From Acidobacteriota bacterium (GTDB taxonomy: Bacteria; Acidobacteriota; UBA6911; RPQK01; DATIPO01), in contig JANQFM010001073.1 in the NCBI GenBank assembly GCA_028277865.1, positions 1 to 11,499 on the forward strand: 11,499 nt of DNA, given 5' to 3'. The notes under the pieces are model-generated. The model made no database searches and was not told the origin of the DNA. It saw nothing but the letters and a program-made list of their open reading frames with translations. Positions 11,439-11,499 of the stretch are shown here, in pieces (within the stretch, counting starts at the first letter, position 1; the number at the start of each line of letters is the position of its first letter). A program made the position numbers and the translations under genes.

Positions 11439-11499
11439 ATGCCGATTCAACTGGATACGCCGCTGCAATACCTGCCCGGAGTCGGTCCCGGAAGGGCCA
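11439..11499 (+). CDS. recG: ATP-dependent DNA helicase RecG, N-terminal start (partial)
   Basis: The window ends 20 codons into this gene. The translation (MPIQLDTPLQYLPGVGPGRA) matches the N-terminal wedge-domain opening of RecG, where LxTPLQYLxGVGPxRA is typical. RecG regresses stalled replication forks and processes Holliday junctions. The ATG at 11439 has GGAG 6-9 bases upstream. An overlapping ATG at 11405 in another frame (MAHGYTSNGAEDAD) also has a purine stretch upstream and runs to the window end, but its text is not family-like. It is driven by the promoter at 11355-11383. Confidence 0.8.
   Translation, partial: MPIQLDTPLQYLPGVGPGRA

Overview
The window looks like an accessory stretch of a high-GC, free-living bacterial chromosome. 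A secreted S9 peptidase, many toxin-antitoxin genes and several families of short intergenic repeats would fit Acidobacteriota or a similar environmental lineage. That is an inference from style; no marker here fixes the taxonomy. Base composition is uneven: a sampled line of the peptidase gene is about 63% G+C, the restriction endonuclease about 50%, and the orphan gene at 7853 about 43%, which fits piecemeal acquisition.

Left part (1-2964). A type VII HepT/MntA toxin-antitoxin pair sits on the minus strand with an ATGA stop/start overlap. A 359-bp gap follows that holds what looks like a decayed membrane-protein gene. Next come two plus-strand genes of unknown function. The first is a small protein resembling the bacterial glycine-rich-domain-like family; the second is a 358-aa protein ending in a striking Cys/Gly tail.

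Centre left (3011-5290). This is a compact type II restriction-modification cassette. A Vsr mismatch endonuclease and a PD-(D/E)XK restriction endonuclease are co-directional with a 9-bp gap. A 5-methylcytosine methyltransferase lies on the opposite strand and overlaps the endonuclease tail to tail by 9 bp. Vsr would repair the T:G mismatches produced when the methylated cytosines deaminate. The sequence between the methyltransferase and the next gene reads open on both strands and may be a repeat or a gene fragment.

Centre right (5513-9138). A complete secreted S9 prolyl-oligopeptidase-type peptidase is followed by two short C-rich/A-rich repeat units and a possible gene scrap. Then come an A+T-rich orphan gene with a perfect ribosome binding site and a two-domain protein with an N-terminal helix-turn-helix.

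Right part (9139-11499). A roughly 105-bp element with imperfect terminal inverted repeats abuts a gene that looks truncated. Upstream of that is a VapB/VapC pair, preceded by a 31-codon ORF with a strong ribosome binding site that is GTGA-coupled to a possible long form of the antitoxin. Further on are a repeat with inverted arms and a small gene apparently broken by a one-base deletion. The window ends at the start of recG, which has a near-consensus sigma70-type promoter.

No CRISPR array, rRNA, confident tRNA or insertion-sequence transposase was seen. The best candidates for something undescribed are the Cys-tailed gene pair at 1355-2964, the A+T-rich orphan at 7853 and the small coupled ORFs upstream of VapB.
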